The notes below the pieces were generated by a model that saw nothing but the letters and a program-made list of their open reading frames with translations, made no database searches and was not told the DNA's origin. Shown here piece after piece: positions 1 through 8,661 of a stretch of DNA of 64,000 nt. This stretch comes from UBA1672 sp050633325. Its GTDB lineage: Bacteria; Pseudomonadota; Alphaproteobacteria; Micavibrionales; Micavibrionaceae. The stretch is taken from the NCBI GenBank assembly GCA_050633325.1, contig JBOEGH010000006.1:248001-312000 (forward strand). Direction: 5' to 3'. The position numbers and the translations under genes were made by a program. Position 1 is the stretch's first letter; the number at the start of each line of letters is the position of its first letter.

Positions 1-1
1 G

Positions 2-259
2 CAAAAGCCTGACATTGCGGATCGCGCATCTGCGGAAACAGATCATGCTTTAGAGCTTCGTACACGTGATAGGGAGCGTAAGCTGATATCAAAAATTAAT
101 TCAACTATCCGTAAGTTGGATGATGATGAATATGGTTATTGTGATGAAACTGGTGAGCCAATTGGTATTGGTCGCTTGAAGGCTCGTCCTATTGCTTCCC
201 TAGGTTTAGAAGCGCAAGAGCGTCATGAACGCATGGAAAAAACAAAACGAGAATCTTAA
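2..259 (+). CDS. dksA: DksA, RNA polymerase-binding transcription factor (5'-truncated by window edge)
   Basis: The C-terminal 85 residues of a DksA/TraR-family protein are in frame from the first bases; the start lies outside the window. DksA enters the RNA polymerase secondary channel and, with ppGpp, changes promoter kinetics during the stringent response. The visible part has the end of the coiled coil and the globular domain with YGYC...GIGRLKARP. Only one of the four zinc-finger cysteines of the E. coli protein remains; the other positions are T, G and A. As I recall the family, this is the usual cysteine-poor alphaproteobacterial form. A strong terminator follows directly. It is convergent with flgH. 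Confidence 0.9.
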   Translation, partial: QKPDIADRASAETDHALELRTRDRERKLISKINSTIRKLDDDEYGYCDETGEPIGIGRLKARPIASLGLEAQERHERMEKTKRES

Positions 260-285
260 ATTTATTTAAGTATAATCGGATAAAG

Positions 286-312
286 AAAGAGGGCGGTTAT
301 GCCCTCTTTTTT
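286..312 (+). terminator. Rho-independent terminator after dksA
   Basis: A perfect 9-bp stem (AAAGAGGGC / GCCCTCTTT) with a 6-nt loop is followed by a T run. It sits 27 bases after the dksA stop codon. It lies just before the flgH stop on the other strand and may work in both directions. Confidence 0.85.
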
Positions 313-317
313 GTACC

Positions 318-1076
318 TTAGAATGGGAATAAAATATCGTATAACTGTTGGCCATATCTTGGCTGCTGCATGTCCGATATCTGTCCTTCACCACCATAAA
401 CAATCCTAGCTTCGGCGATTTGGTCGTAAGTAATTGTATTGTTAACGGAAATATCTTCAGGGCGAATAACACCATCAACTTGTAATATACGTTTTTCAAA
501 GTTAACTAATACTTCTTGTTTGCCGTGAATTACCATATTGCCATTTGGTAGCATTTGCGTGATAAGTGCAGCCATTCTAACTTTTATTTCGTCTTCACGT
601 TCGATACTTCCAGAACCTTTATGTGATGAATTTGAATCGAACCCTGTAAGGTTTGCGTTATCGATATCCTGTGGCAACACACGGTTTAGTGCAGTTTCAT
701 ATCCTAACAGGTTATCTAGTCCTGCATCTTCATTGCTTGCACGTGTGCGCTCAGATTCATTATCTATTGTGGCTTCATCTTTTATATCAATTGTAACTGT
801 TATTATATCACCGACATCATTTGCACGCTGATCTTCGAAAAATGTTACGCGATCATTCTGCCAAAGGGAGTTGTGTTGCTTCTTTATGTTTTTGGGTGCG
901 GGCATGGGTAAACTAACCGGTTGGTATGTGGGGTCAGTCATTGGGTTTGAAATAGTAGCCATCTCTGGAGCTTCACCTATTTTTGATATGCGATCCGCGG
1001 TAGAACAGGCGCTAAGCATGCTGCACGCCATAAGTGCTATACCAACTGATTTTATGTTTGTTTTTCCGTTACTCAT
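318..1076 (-). CDS. flgH: Flagellar basal-body L-ring lipoprotein FlgH
   Basis: This 252-residue protein forms the L ring that anchors the flagellar rod bushing in the outer membrane. The N-terminus is a lipoprotein signal ending in the lipobox LSAC, with the lipidated cysteine at residue 24. The rest fits the FlgH family: a SLWQ...FFEDQRANDVGDI segment near residues 70-95, then a long beta-rich region ending in ...GQQLYDILFPF. It is the last gene of the leftward flgF-flgG-flgA-flgH unit, the usual alphaproteobacterial order, because FlgA and FlgH both serve ring assembly. Length and start are normal for the family. Confidence 0.95.
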   Translation of the reverse strand: MSNGKTNIKSVGIALMACSMLSACSTADRISKIGEAPEMATISNPMTDPTYQPVSLPMPAPKNIKKQHNSLWQNDRVTFFEDQRANDVGDIITVTIDIKDEATIDNESERTRASNEDAGLDNLLGYETALNRVLPQDIDNANLTGFDSNSSHKGSGSIEREDEIKVRMAALITQMLPNGNMVIHGKQEVLVNFEKRILQVDGVIRPEDISVNNTITYDQIAEARIVYGGEGQISDMQQPRYGQQLYDILFPF

Positions 1077-1106
1077 AGTGTGAACCTCATATGGTTTTAA
1101 TATTCG

Positions 1107-2054
1107 TTATTGTACGATGGATACTTGGTTACTGCCCATCACCATTGCTTGCAGAGTCTTGTTACTGTTTGTATTCACAACGCGGATAACATCACCCTTT
1201 GCACCATCTTGCAGTGCTTTTACCTGAGTGGTTAAAGCCATCGTGCCAACATTTAGCGACAGCGTAATAATCTCACCGCGCTCCACTATTCTAGGTGCAA
1301 TCATTTCAGATTGCTTTATAGGGCGGCCGGCTAATATTACACGACGTGCAGTCATTCCGACCAATGCCTGAGGGTCAAGAATAGTGTCTTTTGTAAAGCT
1401 TCTCTCTTTAATCTTTACGTGCTTGATGTCTTGTGCGGTAATTATGTTACCAGATTGTAAGTTATTACTTAGTACAGGTACGCTAATTACTGCGTTTAGG
1501 TGACCTTTTATCTTAAAGTGTTGTATTGGGTTCTCTGCAGATGGGGCGGCAATTGTTGCCTCGAATGTGTCGTTTGCATTATTTGTATCAAACCGCGTTA
1601 TTACCATGCTTGCCGGTTGGTCATGAGGCAGGATTATTTTGTGGTATTGTGCAGGAATGCTAAGCTCATAATCACCATAGACATTGTTATCATAAAGGGC
1701 CGTGTATAGAGCCTCTTTTATTTGGTCATATTCAATTACTGTTGCTTCGCGGCGTAATACTACATTATCGTTGGGGCCTGACGGTCTCCACGGTAGGTCT
1801 AGTGCTATGGCGATACGTAGTAAAGTATTGGCATTTATTACCATGTCTTTTCCTGGGCGTGGCGCAGAGCCAAGAATACGGCTTTCATTGCGCGGTAGGT
1901 CATAGAATATATCACCAAGCGTAATGGTATCACCTGTTAAAACACTGTGTTCTTTTAACCCCACAGCCATGGCGGAGAAAGGGGATGACATGACGGCGCA
2001 TGCAATAGATGCGAGGATAAAATTCTTCCCTGTTCTTTTTGCTGTTTCTAACAT
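1107..2054 (-). CDS. flgA: Flagellar P-ring assembly chaperone FlgA
   Basis: This 315-residue periplasmic chaperone helps FlgI assemble into the P ring. It begins with a Sec signal peptide ending near AMA at residues 28-30. The SAF domain lies at about residues 195-255 (VPVLSNNLQSGNIITAQDI...GMTARRVILAGRPI) and is followed by the ChapFlgA beta domain. The gene lies 30 bp upstream of flgH and 32 bp downstream of flgG, consistent with one transcript. FlgI itself is not in this window. Confidence 0.93.
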   Translation of the reverse strand: MLETAKRTGKNFILASIACAVMSSPFSAMAVGLKEHSVLTGDTITLGDIFYDLPRNESRILGSAPRPGKDMVINANTLLRIAIALDLPWRPSGPNDNVVLRREATVIEYDQIKEALYTALYDNNVYGDYELSIPAQYHKIILPHDQPASMVITRFDTNNANDTFEATIAAPSAENPIQHFKIKGHLNAVISVPVLSNNLQSGNIITAQDIKHVKIKERSFTKDTILDPQALVGMTARRVILAGRPIKQSEMIAPRIVERGEIITLSLNVGTMALTTQVKALQDGAKGDVIRVVNTNSNKTLQAMVMGSNQVSIVQ

Positions 2055-2086
2055 GTCGATTAACCCTTTCTTGTTCTATTTAGTTG

Positions 2087-2872
2087 TTATCTTAACTGTG
2101 AAATTGTTCGTAGCATTTCATCGCTAGTTGATATTACAGTTGAATTCATTTCATATGCACGCTGGGCGGCGATTAGTGAGGTTATCTCTGAAACAACGTT
2201 AACGTTGGATTGTTCTACTGCACCTTGCTCTATGCCACCAAACTGGCCTTGATTTGCAATTCCTGTTGTAGGAGATCCGGAAGCCTCTGTTTCTAACAGG
2301 AAGTTATTACCAATTGCCTCTAATCCCGTAGGGTTGACGAAGTCCGCCATTTGCAGTTGCCCTAAATTCTGAACGGCGGTTTGCCCCTGTATGCTTGCAA
2401 GTATTTCGCCTTCTGCATTTATGTCTATTCCTGTGGCATTGTTTGGTACGGTTATTGATGGAACTACGCTGTATCCTTGTACGGTTACAACCTCGCCGTT
2501 TTCATTGATTTGAAATGTACCATCACGTGTATATGCCGTTGATCCATCTGGTAAATCTACTTGAAAAAAACCTCTGCCTAAAATTGCTAGATCGAGTTCA
2601 TTTTCGGTTATTTGAATTGGCCCTTGGGAATGCATACGATAAACAGCGCCTGTTTTAACACCAAGCCCAACCTGTAATCCTGATGGAACAGTCGTTCCGG
2701 AATCTGATGATGTCGATCCGGGGCGGTTTAGGTTTTGATATATCAAATCCTGAAATGCGGCACGTTGTCTTTTATACCCTGTTGTAGTCATGTTAGCGAT
2801 GTTGTTCGATATAACATCAACATTTAACTGCTGTGCCATCATTCCTGTGGCGCCAATATCAAGTGATCTCAT
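2087..2872 (-). CDS. flgG: Flagellar distal rod protein FlgG
   Basis: FlgG, 261 residues, builds the distal rod of the basal body. It starts with MRSLDIGATGMMAQQ and carries the rod-protein signature NVDVISNNIANMTTTGYKR. The C-terminal basal-body motif (SNVNVVSEITSLIAAQRAYEMN) forms the terminal helix that polymerises with other rod proteins. An AAGGA Shine-Dalgarno sequence precedes the start. It is co-directional with flgF, which begins 37 bp upstream. Confidence 0.96.
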   Translation of the reverse strand: MRSLDIGATGMMAQQLNVDVISNNIANMTTTGYKRQRAAFQDLIYQNLNRPGSTSSDSGTTVPSGLQVGLGVKTGAVYRMHSQGPIQITENELDLAILGRGFFQVDLPDGSTAYTRDGTFQINENGEVVTVQGYSVVPSITVPNNATGIDINAEGEILASIQGQTAVQNLGQLQMADFVNPTGLEAIGNNFLLETEASGSPTTGIANQGQFGGIEQGAVEQSNVNVVSEITSLIAAQRAYEMNSTVISTSDEMLRTISQLR

Positions 2873-2909
2873 AACATATATCCTTTTCTTATATTTCTTT
2901 GTTCACGTT

Positions 2910-3629
2910 TTACACGCGGGTTAATTTTTGAACGGCAGAGCGTAGTCGGTCATGCTCGCTGTCTAATAGTTTTTGTGTGGTTTGGAAGTCTCTTAAAATT
3001 TCTATCATTCGTGTCATTTCAACAACTGAATTGACGTTTGATCCTTCAAGAAATCCTTGCTTTGCGGTGGTCTGTGTAGCGGTATTGAACGCACCATCTG
3101 TCGTGTAGAGGTTGTTTCCGCGTGCTTCCAGCTCTTGCACATTATCAAACTCAACTATTTGTAATTGTCCGATTATGCCATTTTGATCGGATACAAACCC
3201 ACGTTCATCTATTGATATTTCAGTAGAATCTGCGGGAATTGTGATTGGGCCGCCTTGTCCCATTACAGGCCATCCTGATGCATTTACCAGTGTTCCGTCT
3301 GCTCTTTTTTGGAAATCACCGTCGCGTGTATATCCCGTTTCACCGCTTGGCATTTGAACACCCATAAATCCCGGGCCTTCTAATGCAACATTAAATGGGT
3401 TCTCAGTTTGTTTCATTGATCCGGGGTTGGTCATTTGATATTGACCATAATCGTAAACAAAGGACAGCTCATCATCACCATATCTAGGGTCAGATAAATA
3501 TTCTTCGAACACTGGGTTTTGCCCGCGAAAACCGCTTGTATTCATGTTGGCTATGTTGTTTGCAACGACATCCATATTGGTTTTTAAAACCATTTGTCTG
3601 GATAGACCTAAATATATACTGTTTTCCAT
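2910..3629 (-). CDS. flgF: Flagellar proximal rod protein FlgF
   Basis: FlgF is a proximal-rod protein with the same architecture as FlgG: an N-terminal VVANNIANMNTSGFRGQ motif and a C-terminal rod helix (SNVNSVVEMTRMIEILRDFQ). I place the start at the Met of MENSIYLGLSRQ, giving 239 residues. This matches family N-termini and has an AGGAA ribosome site 8-9 bases upstream. The frame stays open a further 24 codons upstream to 3701, but that extension looks unlike FlgF. It is the first gene of the leftward flg unit. Confidence 0.93.
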   Translation of the reverse strand: MENSIYLGLSRQMVLKTNMDVVANNIANMNTSGFRGQNPVFEEYLSDPRYGDDELSFVYDYGQYQMTNPGSMKQTENPFNVALEGPGFMGVQMPSGETGYTRDGDFQKRADGTLVNASGWPVMGQGGPITIPADSTEISIDERGFVSDQNGIIGQLQIVEFDNVQELEARGNNLYTTDGAFNTATQTTAKQGFLEGSNVNSVVEMTRMIEILRDFQTTQKLLDSEHDRLRSAVQKLTRV

Positions 3630-3938
3630 TATACTTTTTCCTATTCTTCCAGTTGGTGTAATGCGAAGACCGTGCCATAATTTATTGTTGTTGTTTATCA
3701 ATGCCTTATGTGAATTGTGAGAGTGGCGTGTTATAGGGAGGGGTGTTTTTATTACATACTAAAATTACCCTTTTGAGTAATACGGGGAAAATTTTACCTA
3801 ATGTCTGTATTGTTAAAGGGTAACTATAATGTTGATAGTTACCGTTCCAGATTAGACGTAAGGCATAGTTTGCATTATAGTAAACGTAATTTCTTGTGTT
3901 TCTAATCAACACCAACACTTAAATGATATGGAAAAATT
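3630..3938. promoter_or_regulatory. Divergent flagellar intergenic region with perfect inverted repeat
   Basis: This gap of about 309 bp separates flgF (leftward) from fliL (rightward) and should hold promoters for both flagellar units. It carries a perfect 9-bp inverted repeat, GGTAACTAT - 7 nt - ATAGTTACC, at 3819-3843. No T run follows, so it looks more like an operator than a terminator. I see no convincing sigma-54 (TGGCAC-N5-TTGC) or sigma-28 element by eye. Confidence 0.5.
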
Positions 3939-4628
3939 ATGGCAGACGAAGAAGATCAAGTCGAAGAGGGTGCAGAAGAATCCGAAGAGGATGAGAAAAA
4001 AGGCGGCAAGAAAAAGCTTCTTATGATACTTGTTCCAATTTTGCTGATTGGCGGTGGTGGTGCCGGTGCTTATTTTATGGGCATGTTGGATTCTGTACTG
4101 GGCATTGAGAAAGAGTGTATTCCAAAAGCAGAACACGGCGACGACGAATACGGTGAAAAATCTGATGATCATGGTGATAATCCAGAAGGATTAGAAGAGT
4201 GTGAAGATGAACCTGCGGAAAAAGATGACAGCCACGGTGAAAAAAAGAAAAAAGGTGGCGATAAAAAGAAAAAAGGTGGAGATAAAAAGAAGGGTGGCGA
4301 TGATTACGGCGAAGGAGGGGACTCATCGGCCTTTTTGGCAATACCTCCTATGATCGTTAATTTAAACACAGAAGATGGTACACCTAGATATTTACGCCTG
4401 ACTGTTCAACTGGAATTGGAAGACCCGAGTGAGAAAGCAGATGTGGAGGCAATTATTCCGCGTGTTATCGATCAATTCCAAACATATTTGAGAGAATTGC
4501 GTGTGCGTGATTTAAGGGGTTCCGCAGGAATATATCGGTTACAAATGGAATTGTTGTGGCGTGTTAATCAAGCATCTGATCCTATTGAAATAAAAGATGT
4601 TTTGTTTCAAGAAATTCTTATACAATAG
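3939..4628 (+). CDS. fliL: Flagellar basal body-associated protein FliL
   Basis: FliL is a single-pass inner-membrane protein at the stator-rotor interface that supports motor output. This one has 229 residues. An acidic cytoplasmic N-terminus of about 25 residues is followed by one membrane helix (LLMILVPILLIGGGGAGAYF). The conserved periplasmic domain occupies about residues 125-229 (IPPMIVNLNTEDGTPRYLRLTVQLEL). Between them is a long charged linker with a near-tandem KKKKGGD repeat at residues 102-118, which makes the protein longer than typical FliL. It opens the rightward fliL-fliM unit. Confidence 0.93.
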   Translation: MADEEDQVEEGAEESEEDEKKGGKKKLLMILVPILLIGGGGAGAYFMGMLDSVLGIEKECIPKAEHGDDEYGEKSDDHGDNPEGLEECEDEPAEKDDSHGEKKKKGGDKKKKGGDKKKGGDDYGEGGDSSAFLAIPPMIVNLNTEDGTPRYLRLTVQLELEDPSEKADVEAIIPRVIDQFQTYLRELRVRDLRGSAGIYRLQMELLWRVNQASDPIEIKDVLFQEILIQ

Positions 4629-4727
4629 ATACCATGTGCTTTACCGAAGAATAAAACGGCATATATCTTGCTTGTTGTAACTATTAAGATAGATATATTG
4701 CAAAATAAGTTGTTAAGATAAAATATA

Positions 4728-5834
4728 ATGAGCGACACCGACGAAAAAGAACAAATGAGCGCAGAAGAGCAGGCCATGATGGATGAATGGGCTGCTATGG
4801 CTGATGATGACGGCGGTGACGATGAAATCGGCGGCGGCGGTGATGACGGTGGTGAAGATAATGCACGTATTCTAAATCAGGATGAAATAGACAGTCTTCT
4901 TGGTTTTGATGATGATGATGGCGACGGTAATGAGAATTCCGGCGTTATGGCTCTTATTAACTCTGCTATGGTTAATTATGAGCGCTTGCCGATGCTTGAC
5001 ATCGTCTTTGATCGTCTTGTTCGCTTGATGTCTACATCTTTACGTAATCTAACCAGTGATAATGTTGAAGTTAGTTTGGATCAAGTATCTACGGTTCGTT
5101 TTGGTGATTATATTAATTCAATCCCATTGCCTGCTATGTTGTCTGTGTTTAAGGCGGAAGAGTGGGATAATAACGGCCTTATGGTCACAGATAGTGCACT
5201 GATTTATTCAATTGTTGATGTTCTTCTTGGTGGTCGTAAGGGGGAATCATCGATTAGGGTTGAGGGGCGACCTTATACAACAATTGAAAGTAAATTAGTC
5301 GAGAAAATGATTCATGTGACATTGACTGATTTATCTTCAGCGTTTGATCCACTTTCTCCGGTTAGTTTCAACTTGGATCGTGTGGAAACCAACCCGCGTT
5401 TTGCAACAATCACTCAAAGCGGTAATGCATGTGTGTTGACACGTTTACGCGTTGATATGGGGGATCGTGGTGGTAGAATGGAGATACTTATCCCTTATGC
5501 CACGTTAGAGCCGATAAGAGAGCTGCTCTTGCAGATGTTTATGGGTGAGAAGTTCGGTCGTGACTCTATTTGGGAAACTCACTTAACTGAAGAGCTGCAT
5601 AAAACAGACGTTCAATTACAAGCAGTATTAGGAGAAATGGCCGTCCCTCTGGGTGAGATGCTGAATTGGAAAGTTGGTGATCAGGTTATGCTTAATAGAT
5701 ATGTTAATGAAGATGTTGAACTTCGATGTGGTCAATTCCCTATGTTTAAGGGGCCTGTCGGTCAACGACAAGAACATATCGCTGTGCGTATAGAAGATTA
5801 TATTGAGCCTGACGAGGATGGGGCAAGTTCATGA
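4728..5834 (+). CDS. fliM: Flagellar motor switch protein FliM
   Basis: FliM, 368 residues, is the C-ring switch protein that binds phospho-CheY and, with FliG and FliN, sets rotation direction. The CheY-binding motif LNQDEIDSLLGF lies near residues 48-60, after an acidic Asp/Gly-rich N-terminal extension that appears common in alphaproteobacteria. The middle CheC-like domain and C-terminal SpoA/FliN-like domain follow. Its stop overlaps the next start (ATGA), implying translational coupling with the DUF6468 gene. Confidence 0.96.
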   Translation: MSDTDEKEQMSAEEQAMMDEWAAMADDDGGDDEIGGGGDDGGEDNARILNQDEIDSLLGFDDDDGDGNENSGVMALINSAMVNYERLPMLDIVFDRLVRLMSTSLRNLTSDNVEVSLDQVSTVRFGDYINSIPLPAMLSVFKAEEWDNNGLMVTDSALIYSIVDVLLGGRKGESSIRVEGRPYTTIESKLVEKMIHVTLTDLSSAFDPLSPVSFNLDRVETNPRFATITQSGNACVLTRLRVDMGDRGGRMEILIPYATLEPIRELLLQMFMGEKFGRDSIWETHLTEELHKTDVQLQAVLGEMAVPLGEMLNWKVGDQVMLNRYVNEDVELRCGQFPMFKGPVGQRQEHIAVRIEDYIEPDEDGASS

Positions 5835-6544
5835 GTACTGAGTTGATTTCGCTATTATTAGATATAATTATTTTATTTTTCTTGGGTGCAACCATATTTT
5901 ACGTATTGCGTTTATCAAAGGGCTTGAATGATTTTAAGCTGCACCGTCGTGAGTTTGATAATGTTATAACCAGTTTGCTTTCCAGTATTGATCAAGCAGA
6001 GAGATCTGTTCAAACTTTAAAACAGGCCGGGGCAAAAGAGGCTGGTGAACTCGAAAGCCTTATTATGCAATCAAAGTCTATTTCTGAGGAGCTGAAAATA
6101 ATTAATGAGGCTGGTGAAGGCATGGCAAAACGTTTGGAGAAGCTCGCCGAAAAAAACAGAGAAGCTGTGCAAGCATCAAGGCCATCTATTAAACCGCCGG
6201 AACGCGCATTAAGAAAAAATACTTATAGCCAATCTGATAATAAAAATAAAATTAGCAGCCATATAGATATGGACAAGGAACGCGATTATACCTCTACTTT
6301 AAAAAGCGTGGAAAAGGCGGATGATGATTTGGATATGCCATCATTCATGATTCAGGATAGGGATATAGCGGATTTGGATGAGTTGGAAGATCACTTGGAT
6401 GCTTCTGTCAGTAATGATGCATTTATCTCTGATGATGATCAAAATGATGTTATTCCCGAAGACTTGCAAAGTCAGGCTGAAAAGGAGCTGTTGGATGCGC
6501 TACGTGCAAGTAAAAGCAGTGTGTCACAACGGAGGCGCACATGA
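5831..6544 (+). CDS. DUF6468 flagellar-cluster membrane protein
   Basis: This 237-residue protein has one N-terminal membrane helix (about residues 5-26) and then a coiled coil (about residues 30-115: FKLHRREFDNVITSLLSSIDQAERSVQTL). An acidic, low-complexity C-terminus follows. The pattern fits DUF6468, found almost only in alphaproteobacterial flagellar loci between fliM and motE. Its role is unknown; position and topology suggest a motor or stator accessory. It overlaps fliM and motE by 4 bp on both sides. Confidence 0.8.
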   Translation: MSTELISLLLDIIILFFLGATIFYVLRLSKGLNDFKLHRREFDNVITSLLSSIDQAERSVQTLKQAGAKEAGELESLIMQSKSISEELKIINEAGEGMAKRLEKLAEKNREAVQASRPSIKPPERALRKNTYSQSDNKNKISSHIDMDKERDYTSTLKSVEKADDDLDMPSFMIQDRDIADLDELEDHLDASVSNDAFISDDDQNDVIPEDLQSQAEKELLDALRASKSSVSQRRRT

Positions 6545-7233
6545 TTGGTGGTTCTTTTAAATTATTACCGTTATTGATCATTGTATCCTTATTGTCTTTT
6601 TCTGTTCGTTTATCAGAAGTATTCACAGGTGTTTCTAATTTATCGAGTGTAGCATTTGCAGAGAGCAAGCAAGGCAAACCAGACAAACACAAAAAAGAAG
6701 ATAAACAAAAAAAGAAAAAAGAAAAAAACAAAGATCATAGTGAAGATAAAGAAATGGTCGATAAAGACCATGATGCAAAGCCGCCTAAGTGGCGTGATGC
6801 CAGTGATTCTGACTTTGATGTTAGTGATGTGAAAATGGAGCTGTTTGAAGACTTATCCAAGCGCCGTAAAGAACTTGATAAGTATGAAAAGAACCTACAT
6901 GTCAGGGAAGCACTTTTAAAAGCTACAGAACAAGAGTTAGAGCGTAAATATCAAGAACTTAAAAAGCTTCGCAAGGAAATAGAAGGTCTTCTTGACACAC
7001 AATCAGAAGAAGAAAGTAATAGAGTTGCCAGCCTTGTGAAAATTTACGAAGGTATGAAGCCTAAGGATGCTGCGCGTATATTTGATACCTTGGATATAGA
7101 TGTTCTGATAGATGTCGTCTCCAAAATGTCAGAGCGTAAAGTTTCCCCTATTTTGGCGGCAATGAATCCTGAACGTGTGCGTACTATAACCATAATGCTT
7201 GTTGAACAGAAAAAGTTGCCGGTACTGCGCTAG
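6541..7233 (+). CDS. motE: MotE-like flagellar protein (MgtE-N domain)
   Basis: This 230-residue protein has an N-terminal signal or anchor segment (about residues 1-38), a Lys-rich linker (44-70), a coiled coil (about 95-150) and a C-terminal MgtE-N-like domain (KIYEGMKPKDAARIFDTLD...LAAMNPERV). In rhizobia MotE is a periplasmic chaperone that stabilises MotC and affects motor speed. Here the same architecture and cluster position support the MotE/FlbB-like assignment. Its start overlaps the upstream stop. About 260 bp without a gene follow. Confidence 0.82.
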   Translation: MIGGSFKLLPLLIIVSLLSFSVRLSEVFTGVSNLSSVAFAESKQGKPDKHKKEDKQKKKKEKNKDHSEDKEMVDKDHDAKPPKWRDASDSDFDVSDVKMELFEDLSKRRKELDKYEKNLHVREALLKATEQELERKYQELKKLRKEIEGLLDTQSEEESNRVASLVKIYEGMKPKDAARIFDTLDIDVLIDVVSKMSERKVSPILAAMNPERVRTITIMLVEQKKLPVLR

Positions 7234-7497
7234 TTATTTGTCGTTTTGATGTACTAATGTGTGCACTTCATGGGGTTTAATGGCGTATTTGGGGAGAGTT
7301 ACCGCTTTGCCCTTTTCTTTGTAGTAGGTTAGTATATTATAATTGATAGGTGCGTATTATTCTTTTTTGGTTACGTTCTGTTAACTATTTTTGCGCATAA
7401 TGCATTTCTGTACAAATGCAGGGGGCGATGGAAATCATCAAACTTTTTCTCGAGTTTTTTTATTTAATATTTTCGTTCTAATTATAAGGAGAACAAT

Positions 7498-7887
7498 GTG
7501 GCTGTAGATATGAATATGAATGTCTTGATTGTCGATGACTATACAACAATGTTGAGAATTATTAAGAATTTGCTTAAGCAACTGGGCTTTCACAATATTG
7601 ATGAGGCAACAGATGGGACTATGGCTTTTGAAAAGGTTAAAATGAAAGATTATGGCCTGGTTATATCAGACTGGAATATGGAACCTATGAGTGGTTTTGA
7701 ATTCTTGAAAAAGATACGTGCATCTGAAGATAAGTTTAAAACTGTTCCATTTATTATGATCACGGCTGAGAGTAAGACAGAAAACGTTATTGCAGCAAAG
7801 CAAGCAGGTGTTAACAACTATATTGTTAAGCCGTTCAACGCGGAAACGTTAAAAGGTAAAATAACTTCAGTTTTAGGTGACTTTTAG
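7498..7887 (+). CDS. cheY: Chemotaxis response regulator CheY
   Basis: This single-domain receiver of 129 residues relays the chemoreceptor signal to FliM. Key residues are visible: acidic pair D13/D14, phosphoacceptor D58 (VISDWNM), T89 (MITAES) and K111 (IVKPF). The start is GTG at 7498, with a well-placed AAGGAG six bases upstream; an ATG two bases earlier runs into a stop after three codons. With CheZ next door, this is likely the motor-binding CheY. Confidence 0.93.
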   Translation: MAVDMNMNVLIVDDYTTMLRIIKNLLKQLGFHNIDEATDGTMAFEKVKMKDYGLVISDWNMEPMSGFEFLKKIRASEDKFKTVPFIMITAESKTENVIAAKQAGVNNYIVKPFNAETLKGKITSVLGDF

Positions 7888-7925
7888 ACACTGATGTAAA
7901 AATTATATATTTAGGGGGAAATTCT

Positions 7926-8540
7926 ATGTCTAATGAATCCGCAAAGAAAAGTACGATTAGCGAAGGTAAGAAAGATCGCATTGTTTCTATTATTTCTTCT
8001 GTAGTTAATAAGGTCGGGCATGATGAGAAAGTGTCTCTTGCCGCAATAATGACAGAGCTTAGAGATTTGTTGTTGGTTATTGAGGAAACGAGACAAGATC
8101 TTGGTATGGTTAGGGCTTCTGATATTACAGGGGATTCTATACCGGGTGCTACGGATGAGCTTGATGCGATTGTTGCCTCTACTTCTGAGGCAACGGGGGC
8201 GATTATGGATTGCTGCGATGTTATCCAAGAAAAGGCAGGCGAAATCGGTGGCGATAATGCCGATGCAATTACCGATGAAGTAATGAAAATATTCGAAGCT
8301 TGCTCTTTCCAAGATATAACTGGGCAACGCGTGTCCAAGGTCGTCAAAACTTTTAGAAATATTGAGGAAAAAATTGATAAACTTGTTCGTGTTCTTGGTG
8401 TTAACATATCAACCGTAGAGGTTGAGGATACCAGAGAAGGAGATGAGGCACTAATGAACGGGCCACAACTATCCGGTCAAGGTGTTTCTCAGGCTGATAT
8501 TGATAAAATAATGGCAGAATTAGACGATGTATCTGGATAA
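7926..8540 (+). CDS. cheZ: CheY-phosphate phosphatase CheZ
   Basis: This 204-residue, largely helical protein carries the CheZ signature CSFQDITGQR at residues 126-135. The conserved Asp and Gln supply the residues that position the attacking water on CheY-P. It sits 38 bp after cheY, and a terminator follows its stop. CheZ occurs in only part of the alphaproteobacteria; others use a phosphate-sink CheY, so its presence tells how signal is terminated here. Confidence 0.9.
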   Translation: MSNESAKKSTISEGKKDRIVSIISSVVNKVGHDEKVSLAAIMTELRDLLLVIEETRQDLGMVRASDITGDSIPGATDELDAIVASTSEATGAIMDCCDVIQEKAGEIGGDNADAITDEVMKIFEACSFQDITGQRVSKVVKTFRNIEEKIDKLVRVLGVNISTVEVEDTREGDEALMNGPQLSGQGVSQADIDKIMAELDDVSG

Positions 8541-8570
8541 TGTCTTCTGTAGATAATATTTTTGATTTTT

Positions 8571-8600
8571 AAAGCGGTAGTGCAAGCTATCGCTTTTTAT
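8571..8600 (+). terminator. Rho-independent terminator after cheZ
   Basis: A 10-bp stem with one G-T wobble (AAAGCGGTAG / CTATCGCTTT), a 6-nt loop and a T run lie 31 bases after the cheZ stop. This suggests cheY-cheZ form their own unit and that the following motB-like genes have another promoter. Confidence 0.75.
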
Positions 8601-8661
8601 TTGTATTTAAGATATAATAATCACTTACATTTCACTTTATTGAAAATAGAAAATTTTTGAT

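Noticed and set aside
7835..8407. A 190-residue open frame on the minus strand opposite cheZ
   Set aside because: cheZ carries its signature motif on the plus strand; the opposite frame is Ser/Ile-rich and has no family resemblance.
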